DNA of 64,000 bases from Orbaceae bacterium BiB. GTDB lineage: Bacteria > Pseudomonadota > Gammaproteobacteria > Enterobacterales > Orbaceae. A program made the position numbers and the translations under genes. This document shows, piece by piece, positions 50,738-59,835 of the stretch. The notes under the pieces are model-generated. The model did no database searches, was not told the DNA's origin, and saw only the letters and a program-made list of their open reading frames with translations. The stretch lies in NCBI GenBank assembly GCA_036251205.1, contig CP133958.1, positions 1,178,001-1,242,000 on the forward strand. Direction: 5' to 3'. The first letter of the stretch is position 1; each line of letters begins with the position of its first letter.

Positions 50738-50772
50738 CTATACACAAAGTTATCCACAGGTATCGGGGATAA
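50738..50772. promoter_or_regulatory. DnaA-box cluster upstream of uvrB
   Basis: CTATACACA (50738-50746, one mismatch), TTATCCACA (50750-50758, full match to TTATNCACA) and, on the other strand, TTATCCCCG (50764-50772). A further TTATCCCCA is at 50538-50546. Confidence 0.5.
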
Positions 50773-50838
50773 CTTTTTTCATCTAATCAGCCCTTAATTT
50801 TTCAATAGGTTACAGAAAAAATTAGAATTGCAAGTATT

Positions 50839-50866
50839 AAAAAAATAATTTTTAAATTATTTTTTT
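50839..50866 (-). terminator. AT-rich terminator after modF
   Basis: AAAAAAATAATTT/AAATTATTTTTTT inverted repeat, with a T-run on both strands, 35 bases past the modF stop. Confidence 0.6.
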
Positions 50867-50900
50867 CCTATTTTTAAGGGCAAAATTAATCGCCATAATA

Positions 50901-52367
50901 TTATTTATTACTCACTTCATCTAAACAGTATCGATAACCTTCATCATTTGATCGAACAAAGGTTAATCTATGTGTGATACAGTTTGGTGCATCTTCTGCG
51001 TGGTGAGACACAAATAATAGCTGACTATGACCTTTTTTAATCAAAAGATCAATCCAACCTTTCACTAGTTCACGATTTAACTGATCTAATCCTTGTAGAG
51101 GCTCATCTAATATTAATAGTGTTGGATGTTTAACCAATGCTCTAGCAATTAAAACTAAACGTTGTTGACCCCAAGATAACGACTGGAAGGGCTGATTAGC
51201 TTGTTTAGTCAGATTAAGTAAAGAGAGCCACTCATCAGCTAATTTGTTTTGCTTATCACTCGTCGTACAATAAATTCCGATTGAATCATAATAACCAGAT
51301 AATAAGACATTTTTAACACTACTGCTCACCCGATAATCTAGGTGAAAACTACTACTAACATAGCCAATATGCTTTTTAATATCCCAAATTGTCTCACCAG
51401 AGCCTCGTTTATATCCAAACAGGGTTAAATCGTTACAATATCCTTGCGGATGATCACCTGTAATCAAGCTAAGTAAAGTCGATTTTCCTGCACCATTTGG
51501 ACCAACTATCTGCCAGTTTTCATGCGCATTAACTTGCCAATTTAGATCATTAATAATCGGTTTTTCATTATATTGAACATAACCATGACGCAAAATAACT
51601 CGTGGTAGCTCATCCGATAAGGTGGCTGGAAATTCATCAGTATCAGGTAAATGAATATTTTGTAAAGATTCGAGAGTCCTCAATTGTTCAATAACCTGAT
51701 CTTGTAAGAGTTCTTGACGTTTACCTGTTTTAATTAATTGACATTCAGCAATCACACCAACATTTTCAATAAAATCGGGAATATCATTAAAACGATTAAG
51801 TACGACGATTAAAGTAATCCCCTGTTGAGAAAGCTGGCTTAATAGTAGCCCTAACTGTTGACGCGATGCTACATCAAGACCATCAAATGGTTCATCTAAA
51901 ATAAGTAATTCGGGAGAGGACATCAAGGTTCGACATAGTAGCGTTTTACGAGTCTCACCGGTAGATAAGTATTTAAATCGTTTTTGTAATAGAGGCTCAA
52001 TATCAAACTGCTTAGCTAATTGCTGACATAAAAGTGAATCCTGACAATTTTCCTCAATCACTTGTGCTGTTGTTAAACCGGTATCATCTTCGCCATCACT
52101 TACCATATCAGAATTATTACGCTTCCACTCATCATCAACCATTTTCTGTAATAATTCAAAAGAGAGCGTTTCAATTTTAGTAAATTGATTAGTAAATTCA
52201 CCACTAAGCTTTAATAAATTACCCGCTAATGCTTTAACTAAAATAGATTTACCACTGCCATTACTGCCGACAAAAGCCCAACTATCACGAGATTGAATCG
52301 TCAGTTCAGGGATGGAGAATGTTTTATAATCACTAATTTTATACTGCGCATTGTTAATTTTAATCAT
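50901..52367 (-). CDS. modF: ModF-like double ATPase (ABC family)
   Basis: 488 residues (E. coli ModF 490) with two ABC ATPase domains and no membrane part. Domain 1 has Walker A GSNGSGKS (about 34-41), signature LSTGETRKTLLCRTLM and Walker B LLILDEPFDGLD. Domain 2 has Walker A GPNGAGKS (about 289), signature LSWGQQRLVLIARALV and Walker B LLILDEPLQGLD. ModF is associated with molybdate metabolism in E. coli, but its role is unclear; no modABC is nearby. The IS element upstream ends only six bases before the start codon, apart from its target duplication, so the native promoter is displaced. Confidence 0.88.
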   Translation of the reverse strand: MIKINNAQYKISDYKTFSIPELTIQSRDSWAFVGSNGSGKSILVKALAGNLLKLSGEFTNQFTKIETLSFELLQKMVDDEWKRNNSDMVSDGEDDTGLTTAQVIEENCQDSLLCQQLAKQFDIEPLLQKRFKYLSTGETRKTLLCRTLMSSPELLILDEPFDGLDVASRQQLGLLLSQLSQQGITLIVVLNRFNDIPDFIENVGVIAECQLIKTGKRQELLQDQVIEQLRTLESLQNIHLPDTDEFPATLSDELPRVILRHGYVQYNEKPIINDLNWQVNAHENWQIVGPNGAGKSTLLSLITGDHPQGYCNDLTLFGYKRGSGETIWDIKKHIGYVSSSFHLDYRVSSSVKNVLLSGYYDSIGIYCTTSDKQNKLADEWLSLLNLTKQANQPFQSLSWGQQRLVLIARALVKHPTLLILDEPLQGLDQLNRELVKGWIDLLIKKGHSQLLFVSHHAEDAPNCITHRLTFVRSNDEGYRYCLDEVSNK

Positions 52368-52390
52368 ATCGCTTGATCCTCGCCAAAATA

Positions 52391-53266
52391 TTAGACAGTG
52401 CTCGCCTCTATAAATGTGTTATTTAGATAATACTGATTTTCATATTGCTGAGGCGATATCCAACCATTAGTTGAATGACGACGAACACGATTATAATAGA
52501 TTTCAATATATTCAAATAGGGCTTTATTCGCATCCTCCCGAGTTTTGTAATCACAACCATGAATAATGTGCGTTTTTAATGTATGAAAAAAACTTTCAGC
52601 TACCGCATTATCCCAACAATTGCCTGCTCGACTCATACTTTGACTAAGTCCATACTGTAACAATAATCGCTTAAAATCAGCACTGCAATATTGGCTTCCT
52701 CGGTCGCTGTGAAGTAATACACCCTTTGGAAACTGACGACGGAATAAGGCATTTTTGAGTGTGTTACAGACTAAGTGCCTATCAATCCGCGAGCTCGTTT
52801 GTCGTCCAATCACTTTTCGCCCGAATAAATCAATAATCACACAAAGGTATAGCCAGCCTTCACCGGTTTTGATATACGTGATATCGGTCACCCAAACACG
52901 ATTCGGTTTATCAGGATTAAACTGTCTATCTAATGTATTTGGCGCTACATCATGAGATAGGCTTGGCGCTGCTAGATAGTTAAATTTACGGGCGACTTTA
53001 CTTCGTAAGCCTAATTTTTGTAATACTCGACTTACTGTTCTTTCTGAGACATCATAGCCCTCATCTCGGATATCGTGTACTAAGCTTGGTGCACCCAAAC
53101 GCGCTTTATGCCGCCAATAGAGTGCCTTGACGTTATCAATCAGCGGCTGTGATTTCGGTGTGCGTTTTAACCAAGCGTAATAACCGGGCACGCTGACGTT
53201 TAATAGGCAACAGGTTAAACGTACCGGATACGACGATAAATACAGTTTCATATACTTGTACTTCAC
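52391..53266 (-). CDS. IS3-family transposase OrfB (DDE integrase core)
   Basis: 291 residues from a GTG that overlaps the orfA stop (GTGA, 53263-53266). The HTH_21 region is at about 40-90 and the rve core has Asp128 (WVTDITYIK), Asp188 (LHSDRGSQY) and Glu224 (AVAESFFHTLK), spacing DD(35)E. The frame is -1 relative to orfA, as required for the OrfAB fusion. The C terminus YNRVRRHSTNGWISPQQYE is typical. Confidence 0.92.
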   Translation of the reverse strand: MKYKYMKLYLSSYPVRLTCCLLNVSVPGYYAWLKRTPKSQPLIDNVKALYWRHKARLGAPSLVHDIRDEGYDVSERTVSRVLQKLGLRSKVARKFNYLAAPSLSHDVAPNTLDRQFNPDKPNRVWVTDITYIKTGEGWLYLCVIIDLFGRKVIGRQTSSRIDRHLVCNTLKNALFRRQFPKGVLLHSDRGSQYCSADFKRLLLQYGLSQSMSRAGNCWDNAVAESFFHTLKTHIIHGCDYKTREDANKALFEYIEIYYNRVRRHSTNGWISPQQYENQYYLNNTFIEASTV

Positions 53267-53544
53267 CGACTTGGATGGTTGATGAAGTACACATGCGCCT
53301 TTTTTAGGATTTCATTCGCCATTTTCAGTTCTTTATTTTCTTTTTCTAGAGCGATAATTTTTTGCTGCTCAGCCGTTAACTCGCGTTTACTGGTTTTACC
53401 TGGATTGATTTGCCTTACCCATCTATCAAGGGTTGATTGACCAATGCCAAGGTGATTTGCAATATCGGCTAGCGAAAGATGAGCATTCGATAAGGCATAA
53501 TCAACTGATTGTTGTTTGAACTCAGTACTGAATTTTTTGACCAT
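53263..53544 (-). CDS. IS3-family transposase OrfA
   Basis: 93 residues: a helix-turn-helix (EFKQQSVDYALSN, then IGQSTLDRWVRQ, about 7-45) and a coiled coil (QQKIIALEKENKELKMANEI, about 60-80). The slippery A-AAA-AAG in CTA-AAA-AAG-GCG, near the end, provides the programmed -1 shift into OrfB. AGGAGA lies upstream of the ATG. Confidence 0.92.
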   Translation of the reverse strand: MVKKFSTEFKQQSVDYALSNAHLSLADIANHLGIGQSTLDRWVRQINPGKTSKRELTAEQQKIIALEKENKELKMANEILKKAHVYFINHPSR

Positions 53545-53654
53545 GATATGTTCTCCTATGATTTTTATTTATATCATAGAGGTGACATTTGTCTATTTTT
53601 TTGGCGAGGATCAGCTATCTTTTTTTGAGTAAAAATTAAATAATAATATTGTCT

Positions 53655-53695
53655 AAAATAAATAAAGAGGATGATATATCCTCTTTATTTATTTT
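53655..53695 (-). terminator. Strong terminator after yqhD
   Basis: An 18-bp perfect stem (core AATAAAGAGGAT/ATCCTCTTTATT) with a GATAT loop and A/T-rich ends. It lies between yqhD and the insertion sequence. Confidence 0.88.
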
Positions 53696-53705
53696 AAGCA
53701 CCTAT

Positions 53706-54860
53706 CTATATTGCTGATAAAATTTTTCGGCTCACATCTAAGGTAATATTTTGATGTTCACCTAAAGCAGTTTGGCCGTGAAGTTCTAAACGTTCTATTA
53801 GTAAATCTAGATCTTTCTTAATACCATAATCACTCAGCTTCATTTTCATCCCTAATGATTGGAAAAATTGCTCAGTTTTAGTTATCGCTAAATTAACCTT
53901 TTCATCATCACTACCCGTCGTAATGTTCCAAACTCGCTCAGCATATTGTAATAGTTTGGCTATTTTTTCATCTTTTTTAAGAGTCCATAACACGGGTAAA
54001 ATCAATGCCAGTGTTCTTGCATGATCCAAACCATATAGAGCTGTCAACTCATGACCAATACGATGAGTTGTCCAATCTTCTGGAACGCCAGTCGCTAAAA
54101 TACCATTAAGAGCAATCGTTGCAGCCCACATAAAATTTGCTCGGGATGAATAATCATCTTTTTTATTAATCACATCAGGTGCTATTTCAATTAAGGTTTT
54201 AAGAACCCCTTCAGCAAAGTAGTCTGGAATCTTAGCATCAGTCGGATAAGTTAAATATTGTTCAATCGTATGAACAAATGAATCAACCAAACCATTTTCT
54301 AATTGACGTTGTGGTAATGAATAAGTTTTAGTAGGATCTAAGACTGAAAACTGCGGAAAAATCAGCTCATTTCGAAAAGAGAGCTTTTCCTGTGTTTCAG
54401 CTCGAGTAATTACGCCTCGACAATTCATCTCAGATCCTGTTGCTGGTAGAGTAAGAACCGTTCCAAGAGGTAAAGCAGCGGTAACAGCTGGCCCTGTTTG
54501 CGTCAAAATTTTCCAAGGATCATCACGATAAAGAGCTGCTTGAGCAATAAATTTCGTTCCATCGATGACTGAGCCACCACCCACCGCTAGTAAAAAGTCA
54601 ATTTTATTTTTTTTAACAACTTCAACTGCACGCATTAATGTTTCAAAATGGGGATTTGGCTCAATACCTTGAAACTCTTGATAGTAAAAATCAGTTGATA
54701 AAACGGCTTTTACTTCCTCTAGTGTGCCATTATTTATCACACTTTTACCACCATATAAGACTAATACTCGTGCTTTTTTAGGTAAATACTTAGGTAATTC
54801 TTTTATCGTATCTTGTCCGAAAATAATTCTTGTGGGATTATAAAATTGGAAGTTTTGCAC
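53706..54860 (-). CDS. yqhD: NADPH-dependent aldehyde reductase / iron-type alcohol dehydrogenase YqhD
   Basis: Reduces short-chain aldehydes (methylglyoxal, acrolein, malondialdehyde) to alcohols with NADPH. 384 residues (E. coli 387). The cofactor motif GGGSVIDGTKF is at about 94-104. Metal ligands are Asp in NGLVDSFVHTIEQY (with its His), His in HRIGHELTALYGLDHARTLA and the second His in that block. The Ser-Val next to GGG matches NADPH-preferring YqhD. It starts with GTG, preceded by GGAG at 8 bases. Regulator YqhC is not encoded here. Confidence 0.92.
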   Translation of the reverse strand: MQNFQFYNPTRIIFGQDTIKELPKYLPKKARVLVLYGGKSVINNGTLEEVKAVLSTDFYYQEFQGIEPNPHFETLMRAVEVVKKNKIDFLLAVGGGSVIDGTKFIAQAALYRDDPWKILTQTGPAVTAALPLGTVLTLPATGSEMNCRGVITRAETQEKLSFRNELIFPQFSVLDPTKTYSLPQRQLENGLVDSFVHTIEQYLTYPTDAKIPDYFAEGVLKTLIEIAPDVINKKDDYSSRANFMWAATIALNGILATGVPEDWTTHRIGHELTALYGLDHARTLALILPVLWTLKKDEKIAKLLQYAERVWNITTGSDDEKVNLAITKTEQFFQSLGMKMKLSDYGIKKDLDLLIERLELHGQTALGEHQNITLDVSRKILSAI

Positions 54861-54942
54861 AATATTTACTCCTGGTATTTACATTTGCTGAATGAATATC
54901 TATTATCGTTGATCATTATAATCCAAATTAGAATAATATGTT

Positions 54943-56601
54943 GTGAAGAAAATTTTATTTACTTTAAAAGCCATTTATACAGTGCTTGTTATCATAGCTG
55001 GGCTAGTTATCTGTTCCAATTCTGTTGGTTTTTCAATATTTACAGTGATCTCTTTCGGATTTTACCTCTCATCTTTTATGTTTTTTTTATTCTGTACACG
55101 CCGAAAAGTACAATCACTGATGATTACGAGCTCATGCCTGATTATTATACAGTTACTCAATCAAATCAAAGTTCACTACTATAAAGAAAGATTATTTTTT
55201 CCTGATTTTAATGTCGCATTTGATCCTCAAAATTTTTCAACACTACTACACTATCCAGGTGCCTTATTCTATTTAATTGCACTTGTCATATTTTTAGTGG
55301 TGAATATTTTTTTATTTCGTACCGAGAAAAAAATTAGTCATACCAAGCGATGGGGCTCCTTGGCTACTGCGATAATTTTATTTGGTTTAATTACTTATAT
55401 CAGTCAACAGGATAAAGTGAATCAATTGTGGCAACAATATCTACCGAAAGGAAGAGGTACTCTTGCAAATTTATTTATTTCATCCAATCAATTCAGTTAT
55501 GCTCCTCCTGTTTTTGAACAATCATCTCAATATTTTTTAAATAAATTATCTACTATCGAAAATCATATTGTTGACTCAAAAAATCCCTTATTAATCAAAA
55601 AACCCGATGTAGTGGTATTTTTACAAGAGTCTACCGTTAATCCACAATTGTTTGATATCTCATCAAATAATGTGCCTAATTATGAGATGTTTTCACAACC
55701 AAATAGCAATTTGATGAGGGTTCAAACATTTGGAGGAGGAACATGGTTGACCGAATTCTCGATATTAACTGGTCTCAATACTAATGATTTTTCATATCGA
55801 AAAAATTCAGTTTATTACGTAGTTGCCCCACATATACAAACCAGTTTATTTAAAGAGTTTAATAATAATGGCTATTTTACGGTGGTTCTATCACCAATGG
55901 GGTATGGTAATTATAATGCAGGCCCAGCTTATACATCATTCGGGATGCAAAAATTCTTTATGCCGCAAGATTTGGGTTACCCAGAAGAACACAATAAGAA
56001 TCTATGGAAAATTCCGACTCAAGATTTACTTGATAAAGTTAAAACTATCTTAGAAACCTACACAGATAAACCGCTATTTATCTTTGTACTATCAATGAAT
56101 GAACACGGCCCTTATGATCCAAATTATACAGATACTCATCAAGTCGGAGAAAATGTGTCAAATAAAGCATTTGTTGGAAAACTGAATGATTATTTAGGTC
56201 GAATTGGACCATTAAATGCAGCAACACAAAATTTTAATGACTATATAAAACAAAGAGCAAATCCGACACTATTTGTCTATTTTGGTGACCACCAACCAGA
56301 TGTAAGCTGGAATGGTAACTATAAAACATCACTTTCTGAAGCAAATTATTTGACTCAATACACTGTATCAGCCAATTATCCAATCAATATAGGACATAAT
56401 GAACTTACTGATGCTTCACTACTAAGTGGATTAATTTTAGAAAAAGCAGAGGTACAATATTCTGATTTTTATAAAGCAAATATTGCAATGCGCTATCTTT
56501 GTAATGGAAAATTGGATGATTGCCAAGATAAAGCTCTTGTTGAAAGTTATAAACACTATGTTTACCAAGAGCTTAAAGACGCGGGAACAGCAACAAAATA
56601 A
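54943..56601 (+). CDS. LTA-synthase-like (sulfatase-fold) membrane protein
   Basis: 552 residues: five membrane helices in the first 165, then a periplasmic alkaline-phosphatase/sulfatase domain. Active-site features of the LtaS/OpgB type are Glu in FLQESTVNP (about 227), a Thr in FGGGTWLTEF (about 265), HGPYDPNY and the metal pair in YFGDHQPD (about 447). In Gram-negatives such proteins transfer phosphoglycerol or phosphoethanolamine from lipids to glycans or LPS; the target here is unknown. The start is a GTG without an obvious ribosome-binding site, 82 bp from the divergent yqhD. Confidence 0.8.
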   Translation: MKKILFTLKAIYTVLVIIAGLVICSNSVGFSIFTVISFGFYLSSFMFFLFCTRRKVQSLMITSSCLIIIQLLNQIKVHYYKERLFFPDFNVAFDPQNFSTLLHYPGALFYLIALVIFLVVNIFLFRTEKKISHTKRWGSLATAIILFGLITYISQQDKVNQLWQQYLPKGRGTLANLFISSNQFSYAPPVFEQSSQYFLNKLSTIENHIVDSKNPLLIKKPDVVVFLQESTVNPQLFDISSNNVPNYEMFSQPNSNLMRVQTFGGGTWLTEFSILTGLNTNDFSYRKNSVYYVVAPHIQTSLFKEFNNNGYFTVVLSPMGYGNYNAGPAYTSFGMQKFFMPQDLGYPEEHNKNLWKIPTQDLLDKVKTILETYTDKPLFIFVLSMNEHGPYDPNYTDTHQVGENVSNKAFVGKLNDYLGRIGPLNAATQNFNDYIKQRANPTLFVYFGDHQPDVSWNGNYKTSLSEANYLTQYTVSANYPINIGHNELTDASLLSGLILEKAEVQYSDFYKANIAMRYLCNGKLDDCQDKALVESYKHYVYQELKDAGTATK

Positions 56602-56626
56602 TAATAGATAAATGCTTCGTATTATT

Positions 56627-57592
56627 TTAATTATCTGCTCTGAGCGATATCTCGCCACCAATATAAGGGGTTATTTGACCATTTTGTTCAAGTAATAATG
56701 CCCCTTGTTGGTTAATACCGCGAGCAACACCCTTTATCACCGTTTCGCCAATAATTAATTTTACTGGACGATTTGCAAAATTATCTAATGGATTCCACTC
56801 TGCTAAAAATGCAGCAAACCCTTGTTTTTCAAAGCAGACTAAAGCTTGACGGAGATGGTACAATAAATTTGCAACCAGTAAATTTCTATCAATGTTACCT
56901 AAATTAGACCAAGCTTGATTAACAATCCCTGAATCGGGATTATGCATATTCAAATTAATTCCCATCCCCATAACGACATGGGCAATATCTCCCGCTTTAC
57001 CTGCAATTTCAACCAAAATCCCTGCCAATTTTTTATCATCAAGATAGAGGTCATTTGGCCATTTTACTTTGATATCTTGTCCAGATAATTCGCGTAAAAC
57101 CTTTGCAACAACAATACCAATCATTAAACTTAGTCCCATTGCAGCAGCAGGACCTTGCTCTAAACGCCAATATAGTGATAAATAGAGATTACTCCCAAAT
57201 GGAGAGAACCATTGGCGTCCTCGACGTCCTCTTCCTGCTTGTTGAAACTCGGCAACACAAGCATTCCCTGATGATAATTCAGCTAAATTATCTAATAAAT
57301 ATTGATTCGTCGAATTAATTACGGGAATAATATCAAGTGCAACTGGTTGTGATGATTTCTGCAAATAGTAATGGGTAATCTTCTGTTCATTAAGTAAATT
57401 GAGTGGATAAGCTAATTGATATCCCTTTCCTTGTACAGAAGAGAGTTCTATTCCCCACTGTCTAATAACTTTGATATACTTATTAATACCCGCACGGGTT
57501 ATACCAAAAATAGAAGCCAGTTCCTCACCTGAATGAAAATGACCATCTGATAGGATCTCTATCACTTTAAGTGGATTAGCAAGATCACGCAT
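56627..57592 (-). CDS. birA: Biotin-protein ligase and biotin operon repressor BirA
   Basis: Activates biotin to biotinyl-AMP and attaches it to BCCP, and in holo form represses bio genes. 321 residues, as in E. coli. The N-terminal winged helix (SGEELASIFGITRAGINKYI, about 19-38) shows it is the bifunctional type. The ligase core has GRGRRGRQWFSPFGSNLYLS (about 117-136), KWPNDLYLDDKKLAGILVE (about 182-200) and the C-terminal SH3-like domain. It overlaps ycaD by 8 bases. Confidence 0.95.
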   Translation of the reverse strand: MRDLANPLKVIEILSDGHFHSGEELASIFGITRAGINKYIKVIRQWGIELSSVQGKGYQLAYPLNLLNEQKITHYYLQKSSQPVALDIIPVINSTNQYLLDNLAELSSGNACVAEFQQAGRGRRGRQWFSPFGSNLYLSLYWRLEQGPAAAMGLSLMIGIVVAKVLRELSGQDIKVKWPNDLYLDDKKLAGILVEIAGKAGDIAHVVMGMGINLNMHNPDSGIVNQAWSNLGNIDRNLLVANLLYHLRQALVCFEKQGFAAFLAEWNPLDNFANRPVKLIIGETVIKGVARGINQQGALLLEQNGQITPYIGGEISLRADN

Positions 57593-58733
57593 ATCGATTT
57601 TGACTCCATTTATTTTGTACTACATTTTTTGAAAGCACGCCAAAAAAGTAGAGTAGAATAATTACAAAACTCACAAATAAGTAAATGTTACCTAATTTAT
57701 CCATAATTAGGGCAATTACCGCTGGAGCAATAAGGCTACCTAGCGTGTTAACCAATAACATTGTTTGGTTCATCGCTACAATATCCTGTTTTTTAACTGT
57801 TTGGCAAGCCCAAGCCATTGAAATAGGATAAACAGTATAAATAGTGATACCAAGCAGGATTGTAGATAAAACTGGAAATATATCTGCAATTAGCATCAGG
57901 CAAGCGATAATCGCAATACACATCTCAATACAGAGTAGAATAGGTTTACCATAACGATCAGCAAGCCATCCCATTGGCAGTTGAGCGAGTAAACCAGAAG
58001 TAATTAATAAAATAATCCAATTAGCAACTTGATTATCATCGTAACCTAAATGAGCATAATAAGCTGGCAGTAAAGAATAAAAAGATCCGATAACCATACC
58101 AGCAATAACACAACCAATTAAACCTAATCTAGCTTCTCGATGTTTAATCATCGGCAATAAATTTAATGTACTTTTTTTCTTTTTTGGTAATCGATAATGA
58201 GTTAACGTAATAAAGAGTATTGCTAGAGCCATTAATGTACTAATCACTAATCCAAAATAGAGTATCTCAACGGGAAAATAGCGTAGTAGAGCTTGTCCAA
58301 ATACAGTCCCTAAATAATAAGTTGTCATATAGACTGCTAGCATTTTACTGCGCGTTCGCATTGTACCTGTAATTAAAATACAACTTTCAACAATCACCCA
58401 AGTAACAGCACAGGCAATACCAATGATAAAACGCCAAAATGACCAACTATAAACATCAACAGATAAGCTTAAACCTAATGTAGCAAGCGCAAATAAAATA
58501 CAAACATAACTATAAGTTTTTTTAGCATTAAACTTACCGATAATCCAGTTCGCAATAATTGTTCCAACAAGATTACCAACAAAATATGCAGAGCCAACCA
58601 ACCCAATTTGTCGTACAGGAAAATGATCATGAACTAACCATAATGGTACTTGTGTATTAAGTGCCGAAAGAGAAATCGTCACAAATAATAGACTAATTAA
58701 TAGAATTGGAAAGGAGTATGAACGCGCACCCAT
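57585..58733 (-). CDS. ycaD: MFS transporter YcaD
   Basis: Inner-membrane carrier of 382 residues, the same length as E. coli YcaD, with 12 helices. Conserved blocks are ALNTQVPLWL, GSAYFVGNLVGT, AYMTTYYLGTVFGQ, GWLADRYGKPILL and YPISMAWACQTVKKQDIVAMNQ. The substrate is unknown. Its stop overlaps the start of birA, so the two are coupled, an arrangement I do not know from E. coli. Confidence 0.85.
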   Translation of the reverse strand: MGARSYSFPILLISLLFVTISLSALNTQVPLWLVHDHFPVRQIGLVGSAYFVGNLVGTIIANWIIGKFNAKKTYSYVCILFALATLGLSLSVDVYSWSFWRFIIGIACAVTWVIVESCILITGTMRTRSKMLAVYMTTYYLGTVFGQALLRYFPVEILYFGLVISTLMALAILFITLTHYRLPKKKKSTLNLLPMIKHREARLGLIGCVIAGMVIGSFYSLLPAYYAHLGYDDNQVANWIILLITSGLLAQLPMGWLADRYGKPILLCIEMCIAIIACLMLIADIFPVLSTILLGITIYTVYPISMAWACQTVKKQDIVAMNQTMLLVNTLGSLIAPAVIALIMDKLGNIYLFVSFVIILLYFFGVLSKNVVQNKWSQNRYA

Positions 58734-58808
58734 ATAACAAGCTCTGAATTTTTATAAATTAATGAATAATATTAAATCAAGTTAACTGTCAGATCTAATA
58801 TAGTTTTA

Positions 58809-59825
58809 TTAGCGCAACAGCAAATCTGCATCAATTTCACCTTGTTTACCGATAAAACGAATTTCAGGGCTTAATGTTATACCAAATTTTTGTTGTACTG
58901 TATTTTTTACTACCTTGGCTAGGGCAACAACATCTTGAGCTTTCGCATGATCTTTATTAACAAGAACTAATGCTTGTTTATCATGTACGGCAGCACCACC
59001 AATTTGATAATTTTTTAAACCGCATTGATCAATTAGCCAACCCGCAGCTAGTTTCACTTGTCCATTTGATTGAAAATAAGCTGGCATATCTGGATAATCT
59101 AACACGAGTTGCTCATATTGTATTTTATCAATTACAGGATTTTTAAAAAAACTGCCTCCATTACCCAAAATGTTTGGATCAGGTAGTTTACTTCGACGAA
59201 CTTCACATACTTTATCAAAGACCATTTTTGCCGTTACGGTTTCCCTATCAAAATTTTTCAGTTCACCATAACTTAAAACTGGCTGCCATTGTTTAGGTAA
59301 TTTAATGCCTACAGAAATGACAACATAATCCTCTCGATATTGTGATTTAAAAATACTTTCACGATATCCGTATTTACCATCTTGTACTGTAATAATCTGA
59401 CCTGTTTTCAATGATAATAAATCAACATAGTCCGCAAATTTTTCAAATTCAACACCATAAGCACCAATATTTTGAATTGGTGCAGACCCGACACAACCAG
59501 GAATAAGCGCTAAATTCTCGAGTCCAGCAATATCGTTATCAATTAAATGGGCAACTAAGTGATGCCAAATTTCTCCAGCACCGACCTTAATTAACCAATA
59601 ATCGCGATTATCCATTACGCTAATACCACGAATTCTATTGATAACAACAATACCACTAAAATTTTCAGTGAAAAGTGTATTACTCCCCTCACCTAAAATC
59701 AAAATAGGTAAGTTTTGTTTAGATGCCTGTTGATAAACCGATAATAACTGTTCAGTACTCTCAACAGTTATTACATCATCAGCATACACAGCTAAATTAA
59801 ACGTATTAGGAATTTGTTTTTTCAT
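58809..59825 (-). CDS. murB: UDP-N-acetylenolpyruvoylglucosamine reductase
   Basis: FAD- and NADPH-dependent enzyme forming UDP-MurNAc for peptidoglycan. I place the start at the ATG at 59825 (338 residues; E. coli 342). The open frame continues upstream to 59969, but those 48 codons are the shadow of the tex 3' end. FAD site: ILGEGSNTLFTENFSG (about 49-64) and IPGCVGSAPIQNIGAYG (about 110-126). Catalytic Ser is in GNGGSFFKNPV (about 222-232) and Glu in LSPEIRFIG. It starts 10 bases after the tex stop. Confidence 0.95.
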   Translation of the reverse strand: MKKQIPNTFNLAVYADDVITVESTEQLLSVYQQASKQNLPILILGEGSNTLFTENFSGIVVINRIRGISVMDNRDYWLIKVGAGEIWHHLVAHLIDNDIAGLENLALIPGCVGSAPIQNIGAYGVEFEKFADYVDLLSLKTGQIITVQDGKYGYRESIFKSQYREDYVVISVGIKLPKQWQPVLSYGELKNFDRETVTAKMVFDKVCEVRRSKLPDPNILGNGGSFFKNPVIDKIQYEQLVLDYPDMPAYFQSNGQVKLAAGWLIDQCGLKNYQIGGAAVHDKQALVLVNKDHAKAQDVVALAKVVKNTVQQKFGITLSPEIRFIGKQGEIDADLLLR

Positions 59826-59835
59826 CGCATTATCA

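Larger units (their letters stand above)
50494..50900. other. 407-bp non-coding region upstream of uvrB
   Basis: No ORF of note. Features are an FNR-type palindrome at 50522-50535, four DnaA-box-like 9-mers between 50538 and 50772, and an AT-only hairpin at 50839-50866 that probably ends modF. Confidence 0.6.
52371..53616 (-). mobile_element. IS3-family insertion sequence with GCT target duplication, apparently intact
   Basis: The element proper is 52374-53613 (1240 bp). Its ends are inverted repeats beginning TGATCCTCGCCAAA and sharing TAGAC and CCTCTAT further in. Three-base direct repeats GCT flank it (52371-52373 and 53614-53616). It encodes orfA and orfB of the IS3 type with an intact frameshift signal. 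The clean duplication and open frames suggest recent insertion. It is a different element from the one at 3139. Confidence 0.92.

Noticed and set aside
50500-50900. Chromosomal origin (oriC) suggested by DnaA boxes and AT-rich sequence
   Set aside because: Only one full and one near match to the DnaA box plus two weak variants, no array of GATC sites, and no dnaA or mnmG nearby. DnaA sites upstream of uvrB are a simpler reading.
54813-55184. 123-codon plus-strand ORF across the yqhD-LTA-synthase-like junction
   Set aside because: It overlaps both real genes in other frames and has no family features.
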